Assembly: GCA_948567375.1 (NCBI GenBank)
Contig: OX419757.1
Span: 52,759,665 to 52,823,664, forward strand
DNA from: Lunularia cruciata
Taxonomy: Eukaryota; Streptophyta; Marchantiopsida; Lunulariales; Lunulariaceae
Direction of reading: 5' to 3'
DNA: 64,000 bases
Positions 12,421 to 24,439 of this stretch are shown here, piece by piece. Each line of letters begins with the position of its first letter. Positions within the stretch are counted from its first letter, which is position 1. The notes below the pieces were generated by a model. That model saw nothing but the letters and a program-made list of their open reading frames with translations. It searched no databases and was not told where the DNA came from. Made by a program: the position numbers and the translations under genes.

Positions 12421-14210
12421 AGGTAATAAACAATATAGGCCTGACAAGGAGGTGTCTTCCTTCTTCAATTTTATGGTCTAATCTTCTTGGTGGTAATCCT
12501 AAGTGTAGGTCATCCAGGAAAACGTCTTGAAACTCATTGATCACATCCTTCAATTTCTCAAGAACTTGTTCATTGAGTTATGCATTTTGGACTTCTCTAT
12601 CAGACCCATGGAACATCTATTTGTCTTGCAAATAGCTATTGTCCTTATGATATAGAGAGGTAATTCTTGCTTGTGTGCTTTATCTTTAACCCCAATAGTC
12701 TTCCATTGGCAAGTTCTCACTATTTTCTTCCTCTAATTGACCATGGGGTTGTAATGCTTCATCCATGGCATGCTTAAGATTTCATCATGACAAGCTAACC
12801 ATATTACTCACCACTCAATTGCTTCATGATACTCTCCTACAGAGAGTGTTACCTTTCTAGGTAACGATTCAACATTCTTTGTCTTCCTATTAGGTAATTT
12901 TGCTTCTTCATAATCCATTCTCCAACCTTACTACAATAGAGCGAGACAAGAAATTCTTTGTTGCTCCAAGGTCTATCAATACTCTCACCTAATTGCCTTC
13001 TAGGATTCCATTTACAATAATCAATTGTGCATTTGTCTTCCTCAATCTCTACACACTTGTTCTTCCTTTCCCCACTTTTCTGCTTCTCCATTGAGCCAAT
13101 AAGGCCACAAGGTGCATTTACTGGTGATCTTTATTTTTTTATGTATTTCCGACATCCTCCTCTTCAATTCAACTCTCCATGTTGTTCAAAGATTGCATGT
13201 ATGGAAGACGAGTGCATTCAAGAAAACAAGTACAACAATCAATGGCTAGGTGCACAACTCAACCACAATTGTAACAACAATGTTGTTTTTCTTGAGTCTC
13301 CTCCTCTTATAGGACCCTATCTCTCCTTTCTTTGACCCATCCTCGTTCTCCTTGGAATGGTCATGCTCCTCATTCTCAAAACCAAATGTTGCCCAATTCC
13401 ATAAGAACTGGTCCAACAAAGTGTTGTGTTTTAGTATGATAATGTGGATTTGGAACTACCTCTTCATTTCCTCCAAGTGCCGCTACTATTCTATGTGTGC
13501 AAGCAATGGCTTCAGAAACCATGCAAGGATTTTGTACCATTATCTTGGTGAATTTTCTCTTTTAACCCTCATTTGAAATTGCACAGAGCTTTTGTTAGAC
13601 TCATGTCAGTTATTGCAACCATAGATCAAGGAATACTCTTACGTACTCTTGTACACTATTCTTCTACTTCAATCTCCATAATTAGGTTTGGGCCATCTGC
13701 ATAAAATCCACGGATTGGAAATCCTCCAGCATTCCTTCTTGCATGGCCGTCCATGTGATCTCTCTTCCTTCTACCAACATTGATTGTTCCCAAGCATCAT
13801 ACCATGTGAGTGCCTTATCGGTCAAGTACCCACATGCAAACACACCGGTAGGATGATTGGTGATCTTAGTTGTGAACAGTCAAAAGCATCAAAGCATTCT
13901 TGAAATCTAGTTCTCCACTACTCCCAAGGACCATTGTCCCTTGTAAGGCTCGATATTGCATGTCTTCTTCATCCATAGTAACAATGTGGCTTCATTGTTA
14001 ACATGAGTTGGTGTTCTTGGCATGAGTGACTCTCTTAGTATTTCGGATTGTTGGTATTGGATTTTGAGATGATTCCCTTTCTTGCATTCTTTGATCATTC
14101 CTAAAGGTACATACTTGACTTTGCAATGCCTCCATGGTCATCTTGATCTCCCAAAACTCGTTCAACATCCCATGCATTCCTTGCATCAAATCCTACAACT
14201 ACGGATCCAT
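12421..14210 (-). pseudogene. Element C protease, zinc knuckle and gag, broken
   Basis: The protease remnant is at about 12845-13050 with a damaged active-site region. Zinc-knuckle sequence is near 13235-13300 and the capsid-like segment at about 13540-13860. The gag start is at about 14210. The piece 13998-14189 ('MLNEFWEIKMTMEALQSQV') keeps the Trp codon that is a stop in element F. Multiple frameshifts. Confidence 0.78.
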
Positions 14211-14812
14211 GATTCCTAAACATAGCAACTACTAAATTGCTACTTCCTATTTTAATAGAGGGTTAATATGATCACTTGAGAGGGGGCACGAATTATTGAG
14301 ACTACTGTTGGAACTTTAGAAGCTATCACTTGTTGATAATATTCCTCACCCAAATTGCGGATTACAAAATCCTTGAACATTACTTTTGGTGTAACCACAT
14401 AATGGATTTCTACTTGAGTATTGAAAAGGAGAAGATTTTGCACATTTAGATCCATCAGAACAAAATCTAGATTGTCAATCCCACTCTTTGTCATAGATCA
14501 CCACATGCAAAATCATGGGGTTTGGTGAATTCATCACTATCTCCATGAACTCTGCTCCAAAATAGAAAACAAGATATATTGTCATTTGCTCACATTGGAT
14601 GTACATAATCTGGATGTGGAATAGATTCAAGAAAAAAAAGCGGGTGTAGCATATTGTCATCTCAAAGTCTCCATCCCATCCTCTCTCTAATACACTCCTA
14701 ATTTATCAATAGTGCTACAATTTCTCTCCTCAAAATCATTGTCTCAATAGCCCATGCTTCTCCAAGAAAGGTGATCCACTTTCTTGGATTGAAACACTTG
14801 CTTTGATACCAT
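14211..14812 (-). other. Element C leader and primer-binding site
   Basis: Untranslated leader between the 5' LTR and gag. On the element strand the bases next to the LTR (14800-14811) read TGGTATCAAAGC, one change from TGGTATCAGAGC, the primer site typical of plant elements primed by initiator Met tRNA. Confidence 0.8.
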
Positions 14813-15794
14813 TATAATCTTTTGAAGATAAGAAACCTGAAGAAAAACATAAGAGAAAACACAAAGCTATGCACTCAATCTCCAATGCTCCAAAGGAGCA
14901 CCTTGACTTTATTATATAGCAAGGAGACTCCCCCAAAGGAAATTTCATCCTTGGATCATATACATGGATTGGTGACATGTCAGTGAGCTCTACCCTTAGA
15001 TTAGTTGCATGCATTGATAACATGTTGGTTTTGGTCCTATCTGGTTGGTCAAACCATCTTTGATCAAAGGGAATCTTTAGAGAAATGTTCCTCTAGGAAA
15101 CGAGATACTTTGTGGGTCCGAAGGGCCGGGGACCGGGGACTGTCTGACAGGGCCCCTGGGGGTGGACTGTCAGACAGGGCCCGCAGGGCGGACTGTCAGA
15201 CAAAAAAATAAAAAAAACTGAGTTTAGTAGGGTAGAACAGCGGGATCATAATTCCCACAACGTTACGTCAAAACCGTTTCAAATATATAGCAGATTTAGG
15301 TGCTTTAGCCAAAACTAATCCTATCTCCAAATTGAGTGGGTGAGATACCATTGGAAAACTCTTAATGAGACAAACTTGGGGGGAAGGAAGGCAAACCTTT
15401 CCTTCATTGGGTTGGGGGTGGATTCTACACATTTTTTAGATCTAATTAATCCATTTAGCCTGGAAAATTGGCTCTAAAATTTCCATGCTATTTTTTGCTC
15501 TTATCTTACTAGTAAAAGTCCTCTTTATTTAGTAAGACACCTCTATTTGATCTACCTAGCTCATCATACATAACATCCTTCCTGATGTTACCAAGTCAAG
15601 TTCCATCTCTAGATAATATATCTAGCTTTTGGTATTAAAAATTTAGGCTATTTTCAACTCTTGTCTTATTAGTAGAAGTACTCTTTTTGTGACATCATTA
15701 TCTGATCTACCTAGTGCATCATATATAAAATCCTTTCAGATGCTACCAAGCTAATTTTCACCTCTAAATGATATGTTTAGCTAATGGTATTACA
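14813..15794 (-). repeat. Element C 5' LTR (family 1) with 238-bp insertion
   Basis: 982 bp against 744 bp for the partner LTR. The excess is a GC-rich insertion at about 15099-15335. It has two U3 modules and ends GGTATTACA at 15794, where element B resumes. Confidence 0.88.
15099..15335. repeat. GC-rich insertion with tandem palindromic repeats in element C 5' LTR
   Basis: Unlike the AT-rich surroundings, 15115-15200 is very G+C rich. The palindrome-containing word GACTGTC(T/A)GACA recurs at 15138, 15165 and 15191 (periods 27 and 26 bp), each with CTGTC/GACAG arms that can fold on themselves. An A-rich run follows at 15201-15217. No clear target duplication and no other copy in the window. 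Confidence 0.7.
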
Positions 15795-16560
15795 CCAATC
15801 CATTAAATGTATGAACTTCTATGGCATCCTTTGGAGTAGGTCAATCAATAATGGTTTTGATTTTCTCCTCTTCCATCTTGATCCCCTTTGATGAAATCTT
15901 ATGACCCAAGAAGGTAACTTCATTTTGCCAAAAGGCACACTTTGACTTCTTGCAGTAAAACTTCCTTTGATGTAAGTTGTCTTAGGCCTTATTGCACATG
16001 GTTTGCATGTTCTACCTCCATCTTGCTATAGATTAAGATATCATCCAAGAACACCATCACGTACCAATCCAATAGCCCATCCAACACTTGATGCATTTGA
16101 TCCATGAAGATTACTAGAGCATTAGTGAGCACAAAAGTTAGAACTCTTCATTCAAAGTACCCATACCTTGTATGAAAGGTAGTCTTTTGCACATCCTCTC
16201 TATCAATGGAAATATGCCAAAAGCGACTTTGAAGATCCAACTTGGAGAAGTATTGTGCTCCACTCAATTGATCTAGCAAGTAATCAATTTGAGGCAAGGG
16301 ATATGCATTCTTCACTATTTGTTTGTTGAGGCCACAATAATCAATACAGAAGCAAAGTGTTCCATCCTTCTTTGGGACAAATAGTACTAGTGCTCCACAA
16401 GAAGATGCACTATCATATGAAATCCTTCTCCAACAACACCGCCAGTGTTATTCAAGGCTTTTCCAACTCTTTTGGTGAGAGCCGATAGATTAGTCTACTC
16501 ACTAGAGTACTTCTTGGCAATAACTCAATCTTGAAGTGCATATCGTGATCAGAAGGTAAT
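15795..16560 (-). pseudogene. Element B reverse transcriptase (5' block), broken
   Basis: RT sequence continuing element B, matching element D at about 31240-31980. The FLDDIL catalytic region is encoded around 16030-16055 on the minus strand. No long open frame survives. Confidence 0.78.
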
Positions 16561-17260
16561 CCCTTTGGCAGATCATCTAATAACACATCTATAAACTCCT
16601 AAAAATTTTGATCAACCATTGCTTGATGAGGCTTTTGCCCCTCATCAAATTCTCTATGCATAATCAGCTTGATCCACATTGCAAAAAGAAGAATATCATT
16701 CTACAAAGCTTGCTCTATAGCTGCTTTATTAACAAAATTTCCATCTTGGGACTAACTATCCTTAGGTGTCTTACTCAAAGGTGCCAAACAACCTACTCGG
16801 TAATTCTTACCTTGGTTTTGTACTTGAATTTATTATTGGTCCAATCAAATTGAATCTTATAACGTTCAAGCCAAGGCAAATCTAGAATGATATCATAATA
16901 TAGAGGTGCTACTATAAACCTCATACACTCCAAATATTCCTTCCTAATCTTGAATTAATAGGATGTGAGGTATGGAATGCAAACACCTTTCTACCATCTA
17001 CCATCATCAATCCATTTCTAATTATTGGCTTGATAAGAATATCTAATTCCTATGCTAATTGCATAGATATGCAATTCTCTAAACCAAAATCCTACATCTA
17101 CAATCAAATATCATACCTTGCAAGTGAAGTAAATTTTCATAGGTTGAGCCTTCAATCCCATTAGAACTAATCAAGTTCTCAATAGATGGCTCAAATTCCC
17201 TTATTGGGATTCTTTGTTTCACTGATTATCATTTTCATCAAGGGTTCAGCAGACAAGATG
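16561..17260 (-). pseudogene. Element B linker and protease, gag missing
   Basis: Matches element D linker and protease (about 32000-32820). It has only one copy of the 60-bp linker unit that is tripled in D. Right of about 17240 the sequence jumps to the leader, so gag has been deleted. Confidence 0.7.
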
Positions 17261-17418
17261 ATCACATTCATAAAATTTTACCCAAAGCGTGAGATGATGA
17301 ATTATGTAAAAATGATATGTGGGTAGTACATAGACACAAAAATCCCAATGGTTTGGTGAAAATGGATTTGGTGGTCCATAAATTCCATCCATCCATCCCA
17401 TTCTTGCTCTAATACTAA
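17261..17418 (-). other. Element B leader with primer site
   Basis: Matches the leader next to element D 5' LTR (33830-33970). The primer site next to the LTR reads TTAGTATTAGAGC on the element strand, a decayed initiator-Met-tRNA-type site. Confidence 0.7.
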
Positions 17419-17887
17419 TGTAAAAAACCTAATGAGAGAAATAAGAGAATGGAATATCAAAGTGAAGATCACATGGTGACTCTTGGATGAGGGTAATTTT
17501 GAATGCATAATATGAGCTTGGGCTTTGTAATTATAGGGAATATACAAGGCTCTTGATAAGCTTCTCAAGAAGCTTCCTAAAAGCCACCTTCTTAGAGTGC
17601 AAGCCAAGCTAATCGGAAACCTTCTTCTAGAAAGAACCTTCTTCTAGAAAGAACCTTCTTGAGATGTTTCTCAAGAAGGTTCCTTCTAGAAGCCATCTAC
17701 TTGGCATGTAAGCTAAGCTTCCCAAGAAGCTTCCTCTTAGAAGTCACTACTTGGCATGCATATTACATGATGCTTGGAAGGTACCAAGTAATTTCCTATA
17801 TGCTTATAGATTATTCTTATAATTCTTGGCCTATTTATTGCTTCATTAGTCTCGACTAACAAAATATGTAAACTCCATATTGTTACA
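17419..17887 (-). repeat. Element B 5' LTR (family 2)
   Basis: 469 bp, bounded on the plus strand by TGTAAAAA and TGTTACA. It contains GAAGCTTC and TTCTAGAA/GAACCTTC palindromes at 17560-17750, including a short local duplication near 17620-17660. It is related to the element D LTRs but diverged. Confidence 0.8.
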
Positions 17888-19396
17888 ACTCCCATGGGAC
17901 ATTGTCCTTTGTAAGGCTTGATGTTGCATATCTTCTTCATCTGTAGTAACAATGTGGCTTCATTGTTGATTGGGATCGGTGTCATCAACATGAGTGACTC
18001 TTTGATACTTCAACCATTATTATAAGGTTTTGAGATGATGCTCCTTCTTGCATTACATGATCATTCCTAAAAGTATGTACTTGACTTTGTAATGCCTCCA
18101 TTGTTATCTTGATCTCTCAAAACTTGTTCAACATCCCTTTGCATTCCTTGCATCAGATCTTGCAATTGCAACTCCATGATTCATACACATGGTAAACACT
18201 CAATCACTACTTCTTACTTCAATAGAAGGTTAATATGATCACTAGGGAGGGAGCATGGATGATTGGGACTTCAAAAGCTATCACTCATTAATAATATTCT
18301 TTACCAAAATTATGGACTATAAAATCCCTAAACATCACTTTTGGTCAAACTACATAATGGATTTCTACCTGAGTGTTGCAAAGGAAAGGATTTGGTATAT
18401 TCAGATTCAGAACATAAATGTCAAATCTCACTCTATATCATATATCACCCTATGTAGAATCACCGGGTTTAGTGAATTCAATACTATATCCATGAACTCA
18501 GTTCCAAAATGGTAAACAATATATACTCACTTGTTTATGCTAGATGTACATAATCTTGATGTGGAACAAATTCAAGAATGGAAAGCCGATGTAGGAAATT
18601 GTCCTCTAGGAGCATCCATCCCATTCTCTCTCTAAAACACCCCAATCTATTGATTGCACTACTTTTTCCCCCTCTAAATTACTTAGTCTTAATAGCCTGT
18701 ATTCCTCCAAGAGGTGTGATCCATTCACTTGGATTAAAACACTTGCTCTAATACCAATATAATGTTCCGAGGATAAGAGAAACCCCAAAAGAAACACAAG
18801 AGAAAAAACTCAAAGCTTCATTCCTCAATACTCCGATGTCCCAAAAGAACACCTTGTCTTTATTATACAACAAAGAGTATCCACTCAAAAGGAACTACAT
18901 CCTTGGATCAAATATATGGATTGATGACATGTCAACAAGCTCAACTCTTAGATTAGCTATATGGATTGGTGACATGTTGATCATTGTCCTATTTGGTTGG
19001 TCAAACAAGTTTGACCAAAGGAGATCTTTGGAGAATCTTCTTATAAGAAGCTTAGCATATCATGAGTGAGGTACCATTGGAAACTCTCACCAAAACAAAA
19101 AAAGTGTGAAAGAATAGTATTGCCTTCTCCTCACCTTATTTATCTTGTCAAGAAAAGACAATGCATTTTTCTCTAAAGAGAGGAAATTCTTCATTTTTCA
19201 AGGCCTAATTCATCCATTTAGGCTTCCAAAATTAGCTTTGAAATTTTTAGGATGTTTTTGGCCTTTGCACTGTTAGTGAAAATACTCTTTTGGTGACACC
19301 CTATTTAATCTACTTAGGCCATCATATATAATGTCCATCCAGATATTACCAAACAATTTTAATCTCTAGATAATTTGTTCAGTTAATGGTATTATA
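17888..19396 (-). mobile_element. Element E: family 1 chromovirus remnant (gag start and 5' LTR)
   Basis: Minus-strand remnant: gag N-terminal sequence at about 17888-18190 (matching 13915-14210 of element C), leader, primer site at 18745-18756 (TGGTATTAGAGC on the element strand), and 5' LTR 18758-19396 in one-module form with a decayed end. The rest of the element is absent. Element B abuts its gag at 17887/17888. Confidence 0.82.
18758..19396 (-). repeat. Element E 5' LTR (family 1, one-module form)
   Basis: About 639 bp with one U3 module (about 19255-19390). The terminal dinucleotides are mutated. The TATA-like region is near 18855-18875. Confidence 0.75.
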
Positions 19397-20338
19397 GTTG
19401 GCATGGGAAACTAGACTCGAATTTTAGAGTAAGGTTTCAATCAAACAAGACTCTAACATGAGTGTCTATTGCAATGATGTATACATTGATGATTGATGTA
19501 TATGTAGATGACTTGTTCCTGTTGAGAAATAAAGAATCTATCAATGGAGTGATAGAATTGCCTTTTTTTTCCCTTTGAGATGACCATCCTTGGTAAGGTG
19601 AAACTTATTTTGGAGATTAAGAAGACCAAAAACAAAAAAAAAGTAGGTTGGATTTGGATAAGGCAACCATATTGTGAAATCAATATTGTTAAGTACATGA
19701 TGACACATGCAAAATTGTCTCTATACCTATTGATCCAAGGTGGAAGCAAAGTGGAATATGGAAGAATAGGTAACAAACCAAGACATAACCTTTCAAATTT
19801 TCTATCAAAGTGCACTTGGTTCCTTGATGTTTATCATGGTCTGGACAAAACAAGATATTTGCTAAGCATTGAGAGCACTTGTTGGATACACTAGCAAACC
19901 TACATGAACACATTAGAAGGGTTTGACGAGAGTGTTCCACTACTTGAAAGACACTCCAGATGTTTTTTTGAAGTACAAGAAGCAAGGGAATACACCACCT
20001 ATTTTAATAGCATATACAGGTGCTAGTTGAGGAGATGATATGGATAATAATAAATCAACTAGTGGATATGTGATTATACTCAATGGAGGTGCACTCAGTA
20101 GGCACATTAAACAATAAACATCTATTGCACTATCGTTTACTAAGACAGAATTCATGGTAACCTCAAATGTTATTCAGGAAGTCATAAGGAACAGGAGAAT
20201 TCGTGAGGAGCTAAGAGGTGAACAAACAAATCCCATCAGCTTGTATTGTGATAATACATGAAATATATCACTTAGTACAAATCATGCACATCATTCAAGG
20301 ACTAAGCACATAGAAATTAGAAGAAGATGGGTACAAGG
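19397..20338 (+). pseudogene. Ty1/copia RT-RNase H fragment, broken
   Basis: The plus strand encodes a copia-type RT palm motif (YVDDLFL, about 19498-19518) and, further on, a copia RNase H tail: 'SIALSFTKTEF', 'LYCDNT' and 'HHSRTKHIEIR' at about 20120-20320. Multiple stops and frameshifts. The coding similarity ends at an 18-base A run (20339-20356). No LTRs recognised. Confidence 0.8.
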
Positions 20339-21639
20339 AAAAAAAAAAAAAAAAAATATGTAATAAGTTAGTTTAATGTCTTATACAGTAAATGCCGGGC
20401 AGTTCTGTTTACAAAAGCATTACCTAAAGATAAATACAAACATGAAAACTATTCTAAACTCTTTAAACTAGAATGTTAAATTTAATTAGTCTTTAATTTA
20501 GAACAATCTCTTAGTAGAGTGCTAGGATGTCCATTCCTACAATCAATGACAGAATGAAATGGGGATAGACCTTCAACTTCATATAAAGGAAATAACAATT
20601 CTTATCATACAATATTGAGTCATTCATGCACTATTGGTTACGTAAGACAATCCGGAGGTAGTTCCTACTTAGATTTCAGTTTTAGAGCCATCCTTAGTGC
20701 TTGTGATTCTGTAGACAGCGATACGCCTAGTTGGGGACGACGATTAAACGCAGCACATTTCTACACACAAACCTCAAGCTTCAGATGGTGTAGCTTGCTC
20801 TTGGCAGGACCTTCAAATGCTGTCTCGAGTGGCCACAACTTTTACACAATCTGTTTCCCTTTAACATCTCAAACCAGTACAGCTTTGCTTACGTACAAGC
20901 ATGTGATTCTCGCAAACTGTTGTGTTACTTTTTCTCCAATGGAAGAAAATATTTTCAGGTACCGTTCCCCTTCCACACTCCAGGACATAGACATACTTGC
21001 TATCGTGCATATCAACTATATAATAATTTCCTTAAAGGCTTAAACTAAAAACTTCACGAATATCCATGCGACAATTGGTTAAGCAATATTAGTCGTGACA
21101 ACACTACAGAAGTTCGTGAACGTTAAGGATGGAGCCGCAATCCTGGCACTAGGCACGGAATCTTCAGGACCAGGTGTTGTCGAGGAGGAAGCTGTTCTTA
21201 GACAAGCAGACGCATCATATGTTGTATAATCTCCATGATCACAAGATCTGAACAGACTCCCGGCTTAGTAGGCAAGTTTGACTGATCCTGGAGACAGAAC
21301 GAAAGCTCAGTAACGTGGGTACGGTTTCCAGGACTTACTGTATGAAAGAGAAAATCCTAGCCTCTCAAGAAATGGCAATCCAAAACACTGAGTCCAATCG
21401 AAATGTATACACTCTCGGTACCGGTAATTGATAGTTCCGTGTAATTAATATAAGAAAAAGCGAGGTACAGATATTGACACAAAAAGTCGTAAACGCATTG
21501 CTTGAATTTGGTATCATACAATTGGTGGAATAAATTCCCGAGAGAAGTACTACACTGAAGCCCATGTTAGTTAAGCCCATTGGTGCTGGATGGCCGTGAG
21601 GATAAGCCTCATTTCAGGTGTGCATGTGTTGCCAATGGA
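20339..21639. other. Intergenic DNA downstream of ISY1
   Basis: Starts with the poly(A) run, then moderately AT-rich single-copy-looking sequence. An open frame of 142 codons on the plus strand (20615-21043) has no recognised domain and looks like chance. The part nearest 21640 should include the ISY1 3' UTR. Confidence 0.5.
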
Positions 21640-22521
21640 TCATCTGTGGATGTTAAGCATGTCCTTGGCTTCTAGTTCCTCCTCCATGAGCGTGTCACTA
21701 GTGTATTTTTCAAGCAATTCTTGCTTCTTCTTTTGGAGGACCATCTTCTCGATCTCCTTCTCGTCCGGCAATGGAACATGAGCTACAAACTCCCGTTGAG
21801 CAGGCCGCTCCTTCTCAGCTTGAACATCGTCATCATCTATCACATCGTCCTCGTCTTCTGCGAACAAAGGCTTCGACTTAACGATCTCACCACTTTTGAC
21901 ACCTTTCCGTGCTTCGATCTTGACAGCTTCTATCCTCTGCCAATCCTCGATCGCTCTGGCCCGAATATCCCTCTCCGCAACTTTCTCTAGCTTTTCCAAC
22001 AAACCATCTTCATCATCTCTATATCCATAGTAATCTGCATCTATTCTTTTGTACATCTCATACCGAGACCTTCTCTTCTTCAATTCAGGCGGTCTGTCAA
22101 AAAGCTCCTTTACTCCAGGCAGCTGCTTGGCAGCTCCAAAATACCGATACCCTAAACCCTTCCCGCTAGCTGCATCTACCTCCTTCCCCTCCTCGTCTGT
22201 GGCTTTGGGGCCAGTTTTGGAGTAATTAGGTCCTCCGAGCTCGAGAATCCGCGCTTCCCAGTGCCCTTTCTCTCTGATTAGTTTGTTGATTTCGTCATTC
22301 AAATCACGTAAACGATGCTCTCCAAGTCCAGGATTTTGAACATCCATAACCTTCCGGCCAATCTCTCGTACAATTTGTTGCCTCCATCTATCCGCTTCTG
22401 CTAAGTCCCTACACTCAGAAGCTAGGAATGGACGTCGCTCCTTGGGTTTCTTCTTCTCCTCATTTTTGGATTGCAAGAACCTGTTCAGCATAGACTGCGC
22501 TTTTTCCTCATTTCGAGCCAT
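21640..22521 (-). CDS. ISY1: Pre-mRNA-splicing factor ISY1 homolog
   Basis: Full-length 293-aa protein in a single exon. ISY1 is a Prp19/NTC-associated protein in the nuclear spliceosome that helps hold the first-step catalytic conformation. Recognised by the family N-terminus 'MARNEEKAQSMLNRF', the middle part with 'LRDLNDEINKLIREKGHWEARI', then 'YRYFGAAKQLPGVKELF', an acidic middle-to-late segment, and a C-terminus ending 'AKDMLNIHR'. Length fits the family (about 285-300 aa). The start is fixed because homologs begin at exactly this methionine, and a stop lies at 21640-21642. Codon use and composition are more G+C rich than the surrounding repeats. A telo-box (AAACCCTA) at 23041-23048 lies about 520 bp upstream and may or may not belong to its promoter. 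Confidence 0.96.
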   Translation of the reverse strand: MARNEEKAQSMLNRFLQSKNEEKKKPKERRPFLASECRDLAEADRWRQQIVREIGRKVMDVQNPGLGEHRLRDLNDEINKLIREKGHWEARILELGGPNYSKTGPKATDEEGKEVDAASGKGLGYRYFGAAKQLPGVKELFDRPPELKKRRSRYEMYKRIDADYYGYRDDEDGLLEKLEKVAERDIRARAIEDWQRIEAVKIEARKGVKSGEIVKSKPLFAEDEDDVIDDDDVQAEKERPAQREFVAHVPLPDEKEIEKMVLQKKKQELLEKYTSDTLMEEELEAKDMLNIHR

Positions 22522-23290
22522 CTTGCAGCCGGCCTATCACCTTGAGATTCCCTTTGAGCTCTGTGTCGCCCTCTCTAGTTCCTCTCCCTACACTTCTATC
22601 TTCCCTTTATAGACGATATCCCCCAGGTCCTCCACAAACAAATTAGTCTAAAGAGAAAATCACAGCTGACTTCCGCTCATTCGGTCTCTCAACTGACCAA
22701 AGTGTTCCCTGTCCGCTCCTTCCCGGTGCACATTTTACACCTCCACCACAACCTACAGTCCACAACGCCTAGAATCGACAGCATTTCCGCCCCTTTCTAC
22801 CTGCACGTACTCAGTCCTGCTAACATCACAGCACATCGTCGGCAACCTGATTCTTCAATAACAATTTCTTCCTCTGCACTCGCAAAGGAAACACATTATG
22901 CACCTTTCAGACGCAAGCTTTTCGGTGCGAGCAAACTAGAGATAAAACGAGTACTCAGAACTGCCGTAGCCATCTCCTAAAAAGAATTCGAACACGAAAT
23001 TTCAGTCCAGAGCTCGAACAGCTGACCGACGTCTCTACCAAAACCCTAGACACTGACTGGAGAAACTGGCACCAGCGGGAAACTGGTCATTCCTCGAAAA
23101 TATTGGAGAGTCTAACTTAGTCTCTGTAAAGGTTACTATCCTACCGTCATGCGACGCGAGAACACTTTTTAGTAGTGGAGTTCTGATGACGATACATCCT
23201 TGCGACCGGCTCGTTAACTTTGGATCTTGTAAACAAAACTCGTCCAAAACTATCCGATCATTTTCATTCGATGTCTCATTTTAAAGCTGC
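22522..23290 (-). promoter_or_regulatory. ISY1 5' flank (UTR and presumed promoter)
   Basis: Pyrimidine-rich 5' UTR-like sequence directly upstream of ISY1 (22522-22620), then more balanced single-copy sequence. It contains a telo-box AAACCCTAG at 23041-23049. A 92-codon plus-strand frame (22702-22980) has no recognised domain. Promoter role is inferred from position only. Confidence 0.45.
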
Positions 23291-24240
23291 ATGGGTCTAG
23301 ATTGCATTAAGCAAAAATTCAGTTCAAAAAAATCTATTATAATCGCGATAACTTAAGTTATATGTTATATGACCTAACATATAACAAGCCGTGGTGAAGC
23401 CACCGGGGCTCCAGCTAGTGATATTTAATCGTCACGATGCTCCATAGAGATATTAACCGACTCTAAGTAGCTTCAGCAAGCTCTCATTGATGTACCGAGA
23501 TTTTTAGTGAGGTCAGTTAACTCTAAAATAGTTTTAAAGGAGTTTACTGAAGTTCTATTGTCTCCAATGAGACTAGCATACCATAATTAAATTAAACTGA
23601 AATAAATTATAACAAATAAGAAATTATTTTATATATTCATATAAAGACGATCTACTGTATCACTGATTATAAAATGTTATTATTTATAAATTAGGCCATC
23701 CATGGATAGTACTTTGCCTTCAACTCATCTAAGATCCATTGGCACCTTTTGCCCAAGGGCTATCTATATCATACTCTATTCTACAATCAACAGAAGTACT
23801 AGCACCTATTTATTGCCCGGCCGATATGTATAAGGGGTTATATAGACGATACTCTCTTAAGAGAAGGGACCCTTTAATTCATGTCGAAAATCTACACTAA
23901 TAGAAAATGCCTACTTTCTCTATTCTTTGTGTATAGAAAAGAATATGCCTAAGAGATGGGGTATTTTGAGTTATGTCTATAATCTGGGGCTAAAAGAAAC
24001 TGCCTATCCTTCTTTATACTTTAATGTAAATAGGAGGTACAAATTATTGTAGATAATATCAATCTTAAGATTCTAGAAAGTCCTCAATGAGTTTTACTTT
24101 ACCATGATGTTTTATATATTTACTGGAAATTCTCTTATTACTCATTTTTCTAGCTAAAGTGAGATGGCTCAAGCATGTGACTTTTAGAGAGGTCAGAACT
24201 TCTTGACGTCCCTATGTCGCCTACCGTGTGAGCGACGTTT

Positions 24241-24439
24241 CGTTTGGGTCACGACTGCCTGAGTGGGGGTTTCAGTAATAGTTTTACAAAGCTCTCTATA
24301 TTTCCATAACTTGTTACAAATCGTTGACTAAATTGATTTCGTTTGGGTCACGACTGCCTGCGGAGGAGGGGTTTTAGTAATAGTTTTACAAAGCTCTATA
24401 TATTTCCATAGCTTGTTACACATCGTCGACTAAATTGAT
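24241..24439. repeat. Two-copy tandem repeat, period 99 bp
   Basis: Copies start at 24241 and 24340 with the same opening word CGTTTGGGTCACGACTGCCT and both end near TAAATTGAT. They differ at a few positions and by small indels. Confidence 0.9.

Larger units (their letters stand above)
8192..15794 (-). mobile_element. Element C: complete family 1 chromovirus nested in element B
   Basis: Minus-strand element with both LTRs (8192-8935 and 14813-15794), polypurine tract, chromodomain, integrase, RNase H, RT, protease, gag, leader and primer site. Its length is 7603 bp. Subtracting the solo LTR with its 5-bp duplication (774 bp) and the roughly 238-bp extra in the right LTR gives 6591 bp, against 6590 bp for element F. 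All frames are broken, so it is older than F. Flanking target duplications are no longer clear. Confidence 0.92.
6856..17887 (-). mobile_element. Element B: family 2 chromovirus, 3' end lost, split by element C
   Basis: Minus-strand Ty3/gypsy element present as two blocks, 6856-8191 (integrase, RNase H) and 15795-17887 (RT, protease, leader, 5' LTR). Joined, they follow the same order as element D (28770-34365). The break falls at the same point of the RNase H region on both sides, with element C filling the gap. The 3' LTR and chromodomain are missing at 6855. Almost all of gag is missing as well: sequence jumps from the protease side to the leader near 17240-17260. Confidence 0.85.

Noticed and set aside
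15005..15211. Frame with repeated 'GLSDRA' words
   Set aside because: Translation of the GC-rich tandem palindromes in the element C LTR, not a gene.
20615..21043. 142-codon plus-strand open frame downstream of ISY1
   Set aside because: No recognisable domain, residue mix typical of a chance frame, no promoter or splice context.
22702..22980. 92-codon plus-strand frame divergent from ISY1
   Set aside because: Lies in the ISY1 upstream region, no domain or conserved motif seen.
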